Origin: Pseudophaeomoniella oleicola
Lineage: Eukaryota > Ascomycota > Eurotiomycetes > Phaeomoniellales > Phaeomoniellaceae
Direction: 5' to 3'
Assembly (NCBI GenBank): GCA_003868215.1
Contig: QWDQ01000001.1
Span: forward strand, 1,158,096 to 1,222,095
DNA length: 64,000 nt
Shown one piece after another: positions 1-11,151 of the stretch. A model generated the notes under the pieces. The model saw only the letters and a list, made by a program, of their open reading frames with translations, had not been told where the DNA came from and did no database searches. The position numbers and the translations under genes are program-made. How positions within the stretch are numbered: position 1 is the first letter of the stretch; the number at the start of each line of letters is the position of its first letter.

Positions 1-89
1 CATCCTGCGCCGATAGGGACCCGATCAATGTTCAATGTTGCAACACTCATAGTTGCTGATTACCGGAACCTACGCCTTCGTGCAATGAA

Positions 90-2499
90 ATGAGGTCGAT
101 TGAAGAGACAAGGTCAGTCGGGATGCATCAGAAGAGTGTCTCAAGCTCACGAGTCTCCCAGAAAGAAGTGGGTTCTATTATTCTCGGATGAAGCCATCGG
201 CCTCGATCTGCGACAAGCAGTAAAGGAACCAGAGGGCTCCAATCCCTGCTCTGACGGTCTGCGGTCAATATGCTGGAAGGTCTGATAACGAGTCTAGAAA
301 GACTGACCCTATTTCTGGTGGCTGATTACGCAACAGGCATTTCTTCTCTATGGCCCTCTCAGTCAGTCATCATGGCCTAGGAAATTAGGCGAGTCGCGCA
401 GCGCCTATGCATCTTTGCGCGACCATTTCCTGCGCTTCATAGAGCATCCAGATGATCTTCAGTCAAGCGTCGACCCTCTAGCCGACGATAGTAGCGTGAG
501 TTGCCTTCCCTCCTTGGGACAACCTGTCAACTCTGACTCTGACTAAGTCTTGACAAGTCTCCATGGACGTCTTTACGGCAAGACGAAATCAATCGCGCCG
601 AGATATTTCAGGATGTGGAACGGTGTCTTCAAGATAACTTTTATTTTCGTGAGCCTCGAACGCAGAAGATGCTCCTCGACATTCTTTTCATATACTCGAA
701 ACTACATCCAGACACGGGATATCGACAGGGGATGCACGAGTTGTTGGCTCCGATTTTGTGGGTGGTTGAAAAAGACGCAATAGATCAGAAGACGTTATCC
801 AGGTCAAATGAAGAGGATGAAGGGGAGCTTTTAATGACGCAAGCTTTAGACCCCGTTTACATTGAACACGACACGTTCACTCTCTTCTGCGCTGTGATGC
901 AGACCGCCAAATCGTTCTACGAACTCGGGGACACGAATGACTCGTCCCCAATTGTTGCCAGGAGTGCAAGGATTCACGACGAAGTCCTCGCGAGCGTAGA
1001 CCCAGAGCTTGCTGACCATTTACAAACCATTGAGATACTTCCGCAGATCTTCCTGATGTAAGTATTTGCTCAATTTGGCCATTGTCTCCTCTAATCCGTC
1101 TCCTATAGACGTTGGATTCGTCTCTTGTTTGGCCGGGAGTTTGCCTTCGACGACGTACTATCTGTCTGGGATCTATTATTTGCAGAGAACCTCAACCTCG
1201 CATTGATTGACGCCACCTGCGTGGCAATGTTGTTGCGGATACGCTGGCAGTGTAAGCTATTCATCGTTTATACAGAATATTAATGACCAGGATTTAGTAT
1301 TGAGAGCTGATTATTCGACTGCTCTCACCTTGCTCTTACGTTATCCTCCACCTTCGGCTCCCTTTGGACCGCCTTCCCTGATACAAGATGCTATCTACCT
1401 GGATCGAGAAAAGTCAACCGATGCGGGAGCGATGTTGATAGGTCGATACACGGGTAGGAGACCCGAGCCTACAGGACGACAAGTCAACCAGAATGAGCGG
1501 ATTCGGCGGCCTTCGACTAAATCAAATTTGTATCGGTACAATTTGTCAAATACATCACAAGACAGCCTTATGCGCACATCCAAATCTCCAGCTCGTTTCC
1601 AGCAGTATCAGAAAGGGCTCGAAAATGCCTTCCAAGAAGTGTCAGATAATCTGCAAAAACGAGCTGAAGGTTGGAGCATTTCTAAGACTGTACGCGGTGC
1701 GGTTGGTGAAATCAGGCGCAATGTACACGGTATGCAGTCGGCCGGTACCTCACCTCGAAGGAGCGCGGACATTCTTCGAGAACCGTTGACGGGACACGAT
1801 GTCAGCCAAGAAAACCTCGAGGATATGGGACGGCGCGTCAAATATCTACAGGATAGGAATAAGGCACTTGCGAAAATGTTGGCGGACGCATTAAAGGAGC
1901 TTCGGGCAACGCAAACTGGCAATGTGACTGAGCCTCCACTTCTAACAGACAATTCACTCAACATCGCTCTGGCAAAGATGCAGTTCGTGCAAGTCTATCT
2001 CGAAGACCCAGAGATCCCGATACCTCCCCCTATGCCAGCGAAGGAGGCACGTAGACAAGAGACCCGAGGAAGTCTTAATGACAAACCAAAACCCGAGCCA
2101 ACCTCGAATACGTCAGATCCGCTAGCATCTATGAAATCGGAGGAGAAGGCTGAGATTACCAACAAGACCGAAGCTCCGTCAGAAAAGGTCAGGAGCAAGC
2201 GTTCTAGCGACAATGAGGGCAGAGAAGATCCGAAGAACCCGGCAGAGAGGCTCCATCCACGCCCGTCTTTGGCGCAGTCGTCATTCTCGTGGATGCTGGG
2301 AGAGAGTGGAACGAGGTCCAATTTCATTTCATCGGTGTCTATACCACGGGAAGAACGGCGAGAAAGTGATGCGAAGAACCGGCCAAAGCATCTCTTTGCG
2401 GATGGCAGCAAGGACGAAACCACGAAAGGGACGGACGGTGAGGGGACAGATGATGGCTTCACCATGAGTAGTCTTAGGGGCAGACCAACTGGAAGTTAA
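90..2499 (+). CDS. TBC-domain Rab GTPase-activating protein, TBC1D5-like
   Basis: Likely a GTPase-activating protein for a Rab7-type GTPase in endosome/vacuole traffic; that role is inferred from the TBC1D5 family. I model six exons: 90-112, 162-279, 337-495, 558-1057, 1109-1251 and 1298-2499, giving 714 aa. The TBC domain covers roughly residues 25-290. It holds the arginine-finger region DVERC and the glutamine-finger motif YRQGMHELLAPI (about residue 155), the latter diagnostic of the TBC1D5 branch. The C-terminal half is low complexity and probably disordered, with a short predicted coiled coil starting RRVKYLQDRNKAL. The start was chosen because MRSIEETRKKWVLLF joins in frame to the domain. 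Intron 5 is only 46 bp but has a good branch-point-like TAATGAC. The next gene lies 1.9 kb away on the same strand. Confident on family, less so on the first exon. Confidence 0.85.
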
Positions 2500-4411
2500 G
2501 GACATGTCCTCTGCTAACAAAGGGGGCAGCAGCCTTTGCCATAACCAGGTTGAACTGTTAGAAGAAGTGGCAGAAAAGGCCCCAATTCAAGCTTACATAT
2601 ACCTTGTTTCGGTGAGCGGTGTATTGTTGGTACTCTAATCAGATCACGTCTCAACGGTCTAAGAAGTCTCTAAGAGCCTCCGATAGTTCTCACCACGGCT
2701 GTGATACTTCCCGACATCAAGCACGCCTTTCATTTTTGGTGCGGAGGCGGGTCGAGCGGGAAGTATGAGGTGTAGGCTTTTTCGTCTTCGGAGCGTACGA
2801 TGCTGCAGTGGGCTTCTATATGCTAAGAGACTTCCGTTGGAGTCAGACATAATTCTCGACTATGCTGGGTTTATAATTCATTCTCTTCTCAGACGACCTA
2901 GTCGATGGCGAGCCCTATCACATTGGTGATTCCATGCGGCTGAAGGCTGGCTATGTCACGTTTGGCTGCGATTGCGGGATTGTGGATCGTGGATCCAACC
3001 CGCTTCATATTCGGCAGAGGTCACAAGTTGGATCACAAATTGGGTACATGGAGGACTCAACCGATGCCATACAGGCAGAGTCTAGATGTGACCTTTTTCC
3101 TTCAGTACACTGTCCTGTCCTGCCCTGTCCTGTACCGGAGCTGTTCTGTGCTCAGTTCGTCTATCTAACCTTTAGGTAGCGAGGGAGGTACCTCCCCTAG
3201 ACTCTAGTTGACTCCACCAAACCCTAAAGTCACCATACTTTCTGTTATGTTACGCCTAGATAATTACCTTATTACCTGCGCACCGCTCGCTGGGCACTGG
3301 GCAGGCAAGGTTGAGTTCACGATACAAGAGCATGCACTTAGCTACAGCACCTAAAGTACCTAAAGTACCCTAGGGAAGGGTATTGTCCCATTGTCCACAC
3401 CTCCAGTAAGGAGACGTGACGAAATCCCCCTTGCCTAAGATGCCTTAGCCCAACCCAGGCCTCACTTAATTATAAGAATGACCGAGGAAGATTTATTTAG
3501 GTAGGCCTTGCCTAATCCACCCGTTGCGCAGTATTGTATATTCGGGTACATCACGGTACATTGTCAGCAATACCTAGGTACAGATACCTACATTACCGGG
3601 GGAAGTACTGTATCTTAGGTCCCTCAAAGGTGAGGTGATGCTATAGTCTACGGATCCCTATAGATACCTAGTACTCATTCATTCTTTTCAATTGACTGCC
3701 GGCAACCTCATCTCGTTACTCTATTATAACCAAAGGAAAGGCCTCGGCGAGATTGGGACAAGTGAACGAGTCAGACATCAGCTGGTTTGATCCCCCGATC
3801 ACTCACTCACCCATCGGCAGACCCTGGATTTGCACACACCACAGGAAATCATCCGACTCCCATCAGCAGATTTCTCATTTCCTGTTCGCCAGCATTCTCG
3901 GTTTGCTTCAAGACATCTGTCAAATCTGTCGAATTCCGTTTGTTACGTATATCTGATCTGATCTGATCTGATCTGATCCGATCTGATTCCAAGTGACCTT
4001 GATCATTTAGATCCTCGAACGTTCGTACTCCAAAGCAAAATCCCTCGACCTCCGCAATTATCATTTAGCAAAAGCCCCATTTTCCGAATTATCATACTAC
4101 GAAGTACAACCATTACGCCTACTGCCCCATCCCAATCGCCCGCAGAAAGGCTATTCAAAAGCATAGTTCATTCAGTCACCACACACCACATCATTGAATT
4201 TGTCTAGACCTCAAGACCTCTAGACCTCAAGACCAGATCCCCCGTGCATCAGTCATTGCATCTTTGCCTTGACCAGGTCAGATACCCATGCATCACCATC
4301 CCGTATAGCATATAGACTTGGTCGTGGTTTCTCTCCACCCTTGTTCTTCTCCAGCAAGCGCCACAAGCTCTCCGACAAGGGCTTCTTCCCATCTTTCCAG
4401 TAGAGAGAAGA
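2500..4411. other. Intergenic region / probable long leader of the PAS kinase gene
   Basis: No convincing gene is visible. The stretch holds a pyrimidine-rich run of CCTGT units near 3,112-3,135, several TACCTA/TAGGTA palindrome-like words between 3,330 and 3,680, and a pentanucleotide microsatellite at 3,951-3,987. It probably carries the 3' end of the upstream transcript and the promoter and 5' UTR of the downstream kinase gene. Confidence 0.5.
3951..3987. repeat. Pentanucleotide microsatellite (ATCTG)n
   Basis: About seven tandem copies of ATCTG, one with a single-base change (ATCCG), lie upstream of the PAS kinase gene. Confidence 0.9.
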
Positions 4412-7400
4412 ATGACAGGCGTTGAAAGGCCTCAAGATGGTAAGGACACTTCTGATCTCCGCCGTCGGCCCTCTGGCACCTGATGGACTGCAAGGAGCGC
4501 AGGCGGCTGAGGCCCGCATTCCACACAATGGGACGCGTGTTGGGTCTGCGGCCCGCTGGGAAATTGCTTCGGTGATGGATATGGGCATGTGGCGGCAGCT
4601 CTCTCTGGAGAGTTATTCATGAGTTATGCTAATTTGCGGCTCAATTACAGGCTACAACAGCTCTGTCTTCCTGTCGCCAAACGGTTCGACCTCCGATGTT
4701 TCAGAAATTGGGTTACAATTACCGAAAAACAGAAGTACTGGAAACCTCTTATCGACAGACAGGATGGATCGAAGCATCCCGAAGATGAGGTTCTCCTTTG
4801 ATGCTGGGACAACCTCCCAACTAGAGCCACTCCCTAGGTGGGTGTCAGACTTGGCAGTGTGATCGTGAAAGCGGAATTTACTCATATCATTCCTCCTATA
4901 GGTCTCCCATTCACGATCATGACCATGGACTCGGTCCATCTGGTCTCCGCCGTATACGACGTCAGGCGCCTCCCTCTCGCATATCGACTGTTCCCTCCTC
5001 TACCCATTCTTCCTTCTCCGGCCCTTCAGGTCCCCTTACCGGTCCCTATCTGCTTCCAAAGTCGTCGTCTTCACGGTCTATCTCAGCCCAGCTTCCTGCT
5101 GGCCCATCCTCGCCTGGCATGGAAGACCTGCAGAGGTTCCCAACCGAATCATTACATTCGTTCTCTTTCGCGCATTCATCAGAAGATTATCTACACAGTC
5201 GACAAGAGATTTTGAGAAAATCCATAGATTTCATGAGAGATAAGTTGGGATGGGCGGCCAGTAGTCCTGGTATTGCGACTGCGCAGGCACGTGTCAGTGG
5301 CGACGCCGAACTGCAAAGCATGATGGATCTGCTGAAAAGAGCCAACGTTCTGGGGGACGAGATCCCTCAGGGTGATAACCCTGCACGAGGCCCGTCAACG
5401 GGACCTGCCGATGTTGACGGTGGCAATATCTTTGAAAAGAGCTTCAAGCAGCCAACACCAAGGGTAGTTGATCAAGCGTCGCTGACGGAAGAGCCAGACG
5501 AGCCAGAACAAACGGATGACATGCAAAACCTCAGTCCAACTGCCACACTGTCAGATAGTGGGAGTCCGAGGAGCCCGATGTCCGCGCCAACTTCACGGAG
5601 GACGAGTTTAAAGCGAACCTATACCGATTTAAACTCCATGTCGTTACAGGTAAAGCTCATGGAAGCATTGGCTCAACCTTATTCCACGACCGATCCTGCT
5701 TCGCTTGGGCCATTGTCCCCTCCCCACTTTCCCAAAGTTCATTCGAAGCCATCACCCGTGCCACCAGGGGTTAAACCTACGGGGCACTCTCATCATTCCA
5801 AGTGGGCGCCTGCTGCCCAAGCGGTGTTCAGGACAGATTCCAAACCGCCTTGGACGATAGTAGCGGCCAATGATCTCGCGTGCCTCATCTTCGGTGTTAC
5901 TCAAAGCGAAGTCCGAAAACTTGGTATCCTCGAAGTAGTGCAAGAGGAACGACGCCAATGGCTTGAAGGGAAACTCCGTGGCCCAGGAGCAGACGACCAA
6001 CGGCGAGCTTCGCAAGCGAAAATTTATGCCAATGATAGTTCCCCATCTTCCAACAAATTATCCGGCATGAGAGGCGGTATTACTGCCCAATTACTAAGCA
6101 AAACGCCATCCCGAGAGAAAGGACCTCGAAGAGCGCAAACGGATGACGGAGTTGGCGGGTATTACAAACCCAAGACGCCGAAGAACCACCCGGTAACCAA
6201 GTCGAGAGGAGTGTTGCTGTGCGGCGATGTAGTTCCCATACAGAAAAGGAACGGCCATACTGGATCTGCGAGTTTCTGGGTGATGGAAAAGAAAGGCGGT
6301 TTGATATGGGTCTTAGAGGAGATCACAGAGAACATTGCGAACCTCAAGATTGACCAAGCCGGCAACGTATTGAGCGCATCAGGGGATATTCAACATATAT
6401 GGGGCCATGAGACCATAAAACCAGGGACATCTTTTCATCGACTGGTGCCTAAAATACCAGAAGAATGTAAAGGACGCGTTAGCGACGATACATTCTCTTT
6501 GGTTTCAAGGATAAAGTACTTTACAGCATATACCTCTCGAGGCATCAATATTCCTATCACCGTCACATCTACAACCGGACCACGTGACCTCCGAGTTTCG
6601 AGCTTTCCGCATATAGCTGGCGTTATGGTGCTCTCGCCGTCGACTCTCCAAATCACAAGCTCGAACCCCGTCTTTTCGTCTGCATTGTTCGGCTACGAAC
6701 AGCCTAACGGTGTAACAATTACGGATCTCATCCCCGAGTTTGACGACTTTCTACGTATACTCACAGAGGAAGACAATGTTCGCCTTGTTGATGGCATTGT
6801 CATTCCGGAGCACAGTTTCCGACGAGCGCGGGCATTGCTCGCCTTGCGGGAAGGCAAGGTCAACGCAGCTAGTATCTTTTTGCATCCCAGCGGTCTCCCA
6901 GCCACGCATCGTGATGGCTCTGAACTCAGAGTAGACATTCAGATGCGTGTTGTACGGTCAGAGTCCGTGTTTCCAGGATCAGAAGAAGCAATTGAGGAAC
7001 AGGATGAAGAGAACCCAGACAATGTCGTCTCCGAGGTCGTCTATGCACTATGGATCACATACTCCAGACATTTACATTCGAGTGGTATGACCGCACAAAG
7101 ACCAGGCCATCTGATCACCTCTGGGTCCTCAAGTCCGCATCAGCCTTCACCTGGCCAGACAAGGAATGCGCCGTCTCCGGAACCTGGAATGTCGGCATCA
7201 TCCAGGTTCGACGAAGTGTCACCTGTCTCGCTGTTGACACAGCAGCTTCGTGAAGCCACAGCGGAACCTATAACCGATGAACCTTTAGAGCACCCACCTC
7301 CAAATATGGTTTCCAGCAGCAAGGAGCCAGGAAAGAAGAAGACAATAAACGATTTCATCATTCTTGAGGACATGGGTCAGGGTGCGTATGGTCAGGTTAA

Positions 7401-8301
7401 ACTCGGACGATATAAAAAGAACGGATCACCCAAAATGGTATTGAAGTATGTTACAAAGCGTCGTATTTTGGTTGATACCTGGACGCGCGACCGTCGACTA
7501 GGGACGGTACCTCTGGAAATCCATGTATTGGATTTCTTGAGACGTGATGGTATGCGCCACAAGAACATTGTTGAGATGGTTGACTTTTTCGAAGACGATA
7601 CCAACTACTATATCGAGATGATTCCTCATGGCATACCGGGCATGGACTTATTTGATTATATAGAATTGCGAACCAATATGGAGGAAGGCGAGTGCCGCAA
7701 TATATTTCGACAAGTCGTTGATGCGATACACCACCTACACACCAAAGCGCTGGTCGTCCACAGAGATATCAAGGATGAGAATATTGTTCTCGATGGAGAA
7801 GGAAAGATCAAACTGATCGATTTTGGAAGTGCTGCGTATATCAAGAACGGTCCTTTTGACGTTTTTGTGGGAACAATTGGTAAGCACCTGGCTCTATATG
7901 CGATCTTCACAGGTTACTAAGAATTGCCTCTCGTAGATTACGCAGCTCCGGAAGTCCTTCAGGGCAGACCATACCGTGGTAAAGAGCAAGATGTCTGGGC
8001 GCTGGGCATCCTTCTCTACACTATCGTGTACAAAGAAAATCCTTTTTATAACATCGATGAGATCCTTGACCACCCTCTCCGCATTCCATTTCTACCGTTC
8101 TCGAGGGATGCGTTCGGTGGCAGTGGAGGTACTGGCGTTAGTGGTTCTGACCCGGGGGATGATGGCTTTGATGATGGCTCTGAAGGCTGCATTGATTTGA
8201 TCCGGAGAATGTTGGATCGAGATGTTGATGAGAGGATCAGCATTGCTGAAGTGAAAAATCACCCATGGATGACCGAAGATGATTCTGACGATTCTGAATG
8301 A
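4412..8301 (+). CDS. PAS-domain serine/threonine protein kinase (PSK1/PSK2 family)
   Basis: A nutrient-sensing kinase; in yeast the PSK family directs glucose toward glycogen and cell-wall glucan and tunes translation. I model four exons (4412-4439, 4651-4837, 4902-7879, 7937-8301; 1,185 aa). The first intron is 211 bp; the small first exon reads MTGVERPQDG and joins in frame to GYNSSVFLSP. PAS-like segments are visible near residues 375-440 (WTIVAANDLACLIFG) and near 650 (ITSSNPVFSSALFGYE). The kinase domain spans about 887-1,175, with the glycine loop MGQGAYGQV, catalytic loop HRDIKDEN near 1,025, DFG near 1,045 and the activation-segment APE after the last intron (GTIDYAAPEV). All catalytic residues are present. 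The acidic C-terminus and the long serine-rich N-terminus look disordered. The gene converges on a small membrane-protein gene, with 57 bp between stop codons. Confidence 0.92.
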
Positions 8302-8358
8302 TTGGCATGGGAGCGGTTACTCTGACATGTACCATAGATCTGGCATGCAGAATGATGA

Positions 8359-8958
8359 TCAGACCGCTTGACCCAACCACCCTCGGCCGCGCTCATTGCT
8401 GATTTTCCTGGAACGGCTGTTGCTCCTTTCTCGTTGATGATGATGCCCAGCTGTATAGCTTGCTAACCACATTTCCCGCCCACGGCGACTCTTTGCCTCG
8501 CTCACGCTCATTATGTCATCTTCTTTCCACTTGCTGAACATATCTCTCGCCGATTGCGGTCCGTGGCAGAGAAAAGTTGCCACCATACAGACGAATTTAT
8601 AGATGAATACGGAAAGCCTCCAGAACTGGGAGCCGATGTACTGCCACCAGCTTCTTCTATACAGTGCGCGTTCTTTGTGGTCTTCGAACTCAATTTCCTG
8701 TCGCCTCAATTTCAGGATGAAGTGGTGATGCGGATTATCTTCGGTGAAAACAACACCTCGATTTTCAATGTCGAGAGCCTGTGTCAATATTGCCCAGCGC
8801 ATGTGTCGGCGCGCCATCTGGCGATCTCTGCGGTATTTGAAACAGTCCCAGAACATGGCAATTACTGCCGTGAGGAGGAGGACGAAAGCAGAGACATAGC
8901 CATTAACATCACCCACCCCAACATGAGAAAAGTCAAGGTTCCGGACGTTGATGGACAT
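8359..8958 (-). CDS. Hypothetical membrane protein, two hydrophobic segments
   Basis: I do not recognise the family. The reading frame is open on the minus strand from 9063, but I prefer the internal ATG at 8958 (199 aa), which sits in a strong context (GCCACCATG). The protein begins MSINVRNLDFSHVG. It has one clear transmembrane segment (YVSAFVLLLTAVIAMFW, about residues 20-36) followed by basic residues (KYRRDRQMARR), an amphipathic or soluble middle, a second hydrophobic stretch (LSVFIYKFVCMVATFLC), and a basic arginine/serine-rich tail. An open minus-strand frame further upstream (9131-9448) is also hydrophobic and could be an extra 5' exon, but I could not find a convincing splice. Function unknown. 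Confidence 0.5.
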   Translation of the reverse strand: MSINVRNLDFSHVGVGDVNGYVSAFVLLLTAVIAMFWDCFKYRRDRQMARRHMRWAILTQALDIENRGVVFTEDNPHHHFILKLRRQEIEFEDHKERALYRRSWWQYIGSQFWRLSVFIYKFVCMVATFLCHGPQSARDMFSKWKEDDIMSVSEAKSRRGREMWLASYTAGHHHQRERSNSRSRKISNERGRGWLGQAV

Positions 8959-9538
8959 GGTGGCTTGCAGCGGTGCTGAACAAGCTAGTGAGTGCTTTGC
9001 GCCAATCGTAAGATATAAGCTGGCGAGGGAATCGACCCAGGTCTTAAAGGATAGTATGTCCAAAAGATGAGAGGAAGACCAAGAGACTTTCTGTTGCAGG
9101 TGGAATCTGGCATGTCGCTCTTTCCTACCGCTACCCCGTGCGAAATCTGGACGTGAGTCTCTTCCCAGAAGGTTGATCTGAGGACTTCATCAATCGTTCT
9201 TGAGATCTCTCTGCCATGTCGTATTGTAGGATCATCCCGGCGAGAAGAGATGAGCCCATGACAGAGCGGCATATTGATGTGGCAGTCACATTCGAGGTAA
9301 AAACCGGTGAAATGTTGGTGTATGTTCCCTCCGATGGCAGTATAACATCAGCGACACAGATGATGACCACCACCTCGTGAACGGATATAGAGAACGCAAG
9401 GTCGGACAAAAGCGCGGTGATCAATTTCATGTTGATCAGATATTCCAAACGGAGATGAACGACTTGCTTCTGCTCGTCAGCTTAAGGAGCTCCTCATGTT
9501 CTTCTGGTGGCTTTCATATCTTCGTCAACTGAATACTC
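8959..9538. other. Divergent intergenic region between the membrane protein and DUF1989 genes
   Basis: Contains a hydrophobic minus-strand open frame at 9131-9448 that may be a 5' exon of the neighbouring membrane-protein gene or may be non-coding. Otherwise it is the likely shared promoter region. Confidence 0.35.
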
Positions 9539-10135
9539 ATGGCTGACGGCAAAATTCTCCCAGCCTGTTCAGGCCTCGCAATCACACTGAAGAGTGGGCA
9601 GACAATAAAGATCATCAACACTCATGGAAAACAGGTCATCGATACCTTTGCGTTCTCTTTCAATGACTCTGACGAATTTATGTCGATGTCTCATACGAGA
9701 GCCTTGTGCTCTCGTTTGATTCCTGCTATTGGACAGAGTTTTGTGAGCAACCGTCGTCAGCCAATGCTCAGATTCGCCGAGGATACTTCACCTGGCATTC
9801 ATGACAGTCTCATTGCTGCTTGTGATGTCCATCGGTATCATCAGCTCGGCGCAGAAGGCTACCATGCCAATTGCAGCGACAACCTACGCAGCGCAATAGC
9901 AGCTGCAGGATATGACTGGGCCCCCCCACACACTCCGGAACCTTTGAATCTCTTCATGAACATCCCAGTACATGGCGATGGCAAGCTCATCTTTGAAGCG
10001 CCGAAAAGTCAACCAGGCGATTATGTGAAGCTTCAGGCAGAGAAAGATGTGATCATTGTCATCAGTGCCTGTCCTATGGATTTGAATGATGTCAACGGCG
10101 GAAAGCCTATGGACGCGCACTATGTGATTGAATAG
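9539..10135 (+). CDS. DUF1989 (urea carboxylase-associated, UrcA-like) family protein
   Basis: Single exon, 198 aa, the usual size for this domain. The whole protein is the domain: an N-terminal beta-rich part with GLAITLKSGQTIKIINTHGKQVID, the motif FMSMSHTRAL near residue 48, a conserved HRYHQLGAEGYHANCSDN segment with histidines and a cysteine likely to bind metal, LNLFMNIPV, and the end VIIVISACPMDLNDVNGG. In bacteria family members lie beside urea carboxylase and allophanate hydrolase or guanidine genes. In fungi the role is uncertain, and nothing nearby points to urea metabolism. The ATG at 9539 is the only plausible start. Family assignment is firm; function is not. Confidence 0.85.
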   Translation: MADGKILPACSGLAITLKSGQTIKIINTHGKQVIDTFAFSFNDSDEFMSMSHTRALCSRLIPAIGQSFVSNRRQPMLRFAEDTSPGIHDSLIAACDVHRYHQLGAEGYHANCSDNLRSAIAAAGYDWAPPHTPEPLNLFMNIPVHGDGKLIFEAPKSQPGDYVKLQAEKDVIIVISACPMDLNDVNGGKPMDAHYVIE

Positions 10136-11151
10136 GTGGACTCCGGGGCCATATCGCAAAACAGGACAAACAACCACGGGTACAGAAAGGGTGTCAATGG
10201 GGCTGCTGCAAGTTACGGACAGCGAGGATGGCACTGACGGAAGGCTATATTAAGGGCATCCACCAGCTCGTGTCCATTTAGAAGACGGCCATCACCAGGC
10301 TATATTATCTGCAGATGGGTAGAAGGTTATCCATATAGTGATATCACAAGTTATCAACTGGGGAGAGTTGCTGGTCATGTTCAGGCAAGGCAGCTACTGG
10401 TCTATATAACCACCCTTTATGCCTACCTATCCAGATGCATACATCTGGGAATACCTAGATGAATATTCGTGTAGGTATTATCACTCTATTTACTCTACTT
10501 CAACTGCCTTGACTATTTTGACTACCTTGACTACCTTGACTACCTTGACTACCTTGACTACTTCGCAGATGACATGAAGGATTCGTGGTTAGTAAGCAGA
10601 CCGTCACGGGACCTGGGAACTGGGACCTGACACGTGAACCCAAAAGGGAAAGGTGTAATCGACAAATGATGTGCGTCCGTGTGTCTTGTGTGTCTTAGTG
10701 TCGAGGTGGTGTCGCTGCCCCTAATTTATCTTGATTTCTTGCTCGCATGTCATAACTCGTCCTGTTCATAAACAGACAAGATGCGATACTCTTCTCTTTA
10801 CTTGGTCTTGCGACAAGTCTTCTGCTAATGCCTGCGTGCCTGTATATGCGACATTAACCACCGCCTCTTTTTCTACTCTTTGGGACAATTACGATCTTCG
10901 TTTATCACCTCTTGTATTCACCTAATACCACTTCCTCTTCATTCTTACGTTCGCGCTATACAGCTGCCATAATTCACCCTCACCACGACCCCTCGAATCC
11001 TCCTTCGTCATCTTCCACGTCCATTCAGCCATCGAGGCAAAGTCATCTCTGAATATCCCTCTGGATATATATTCCGACATCAGGGAATGGCATCGCGGTG
11101 ACCTCTTCGCACTTTCGTGGTTAGATTTGTCAGTTACTGCTTCTGACAGCG
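10136..11151. other. Intergenic region upstream of the palmitoyltransferase gene
   Basis: No gene is supported. It includes a 9-bp tandem repeat (10,507-10,563) and a pyrimidine-rich stretch before 11,152 that fits a promoter and 5' UTR. Short open frames on both strands have no recognisable product. Confidence 0.45.
10507..10563. repeat. 9-bp tandem repeat, CTTGACTAC unit
   Basis: About six tandem copies of CTTGACTAC, with degenerate edges (the second copy reads TTTGACTAC), between the DUF1989 and palmitoyltransferase genes. Confidence 0.9.

Noticed and set aside
2659-2850. Small basic minus-strand frame of 63 aa
   Set aside because: Short, low-complexity and unsupported by any recognisable motif; likely in the 3' region of the TBC gene.
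4253-4588. Minus-strand 111-aa frame overlapping the first PAS kinase exon and intron
   Set aside because: The plus-strand exon 4412-4439 joined to 4651 gives a good conserved N-terminus; the minus-strand frame has no recognisable product.
9131-9448. Hydrophobic minus-strand frame of 105 aa
   Set aside because: Could be a 5' exon of the membrane-protein gene, but no good splice join was found and no family was recognised.
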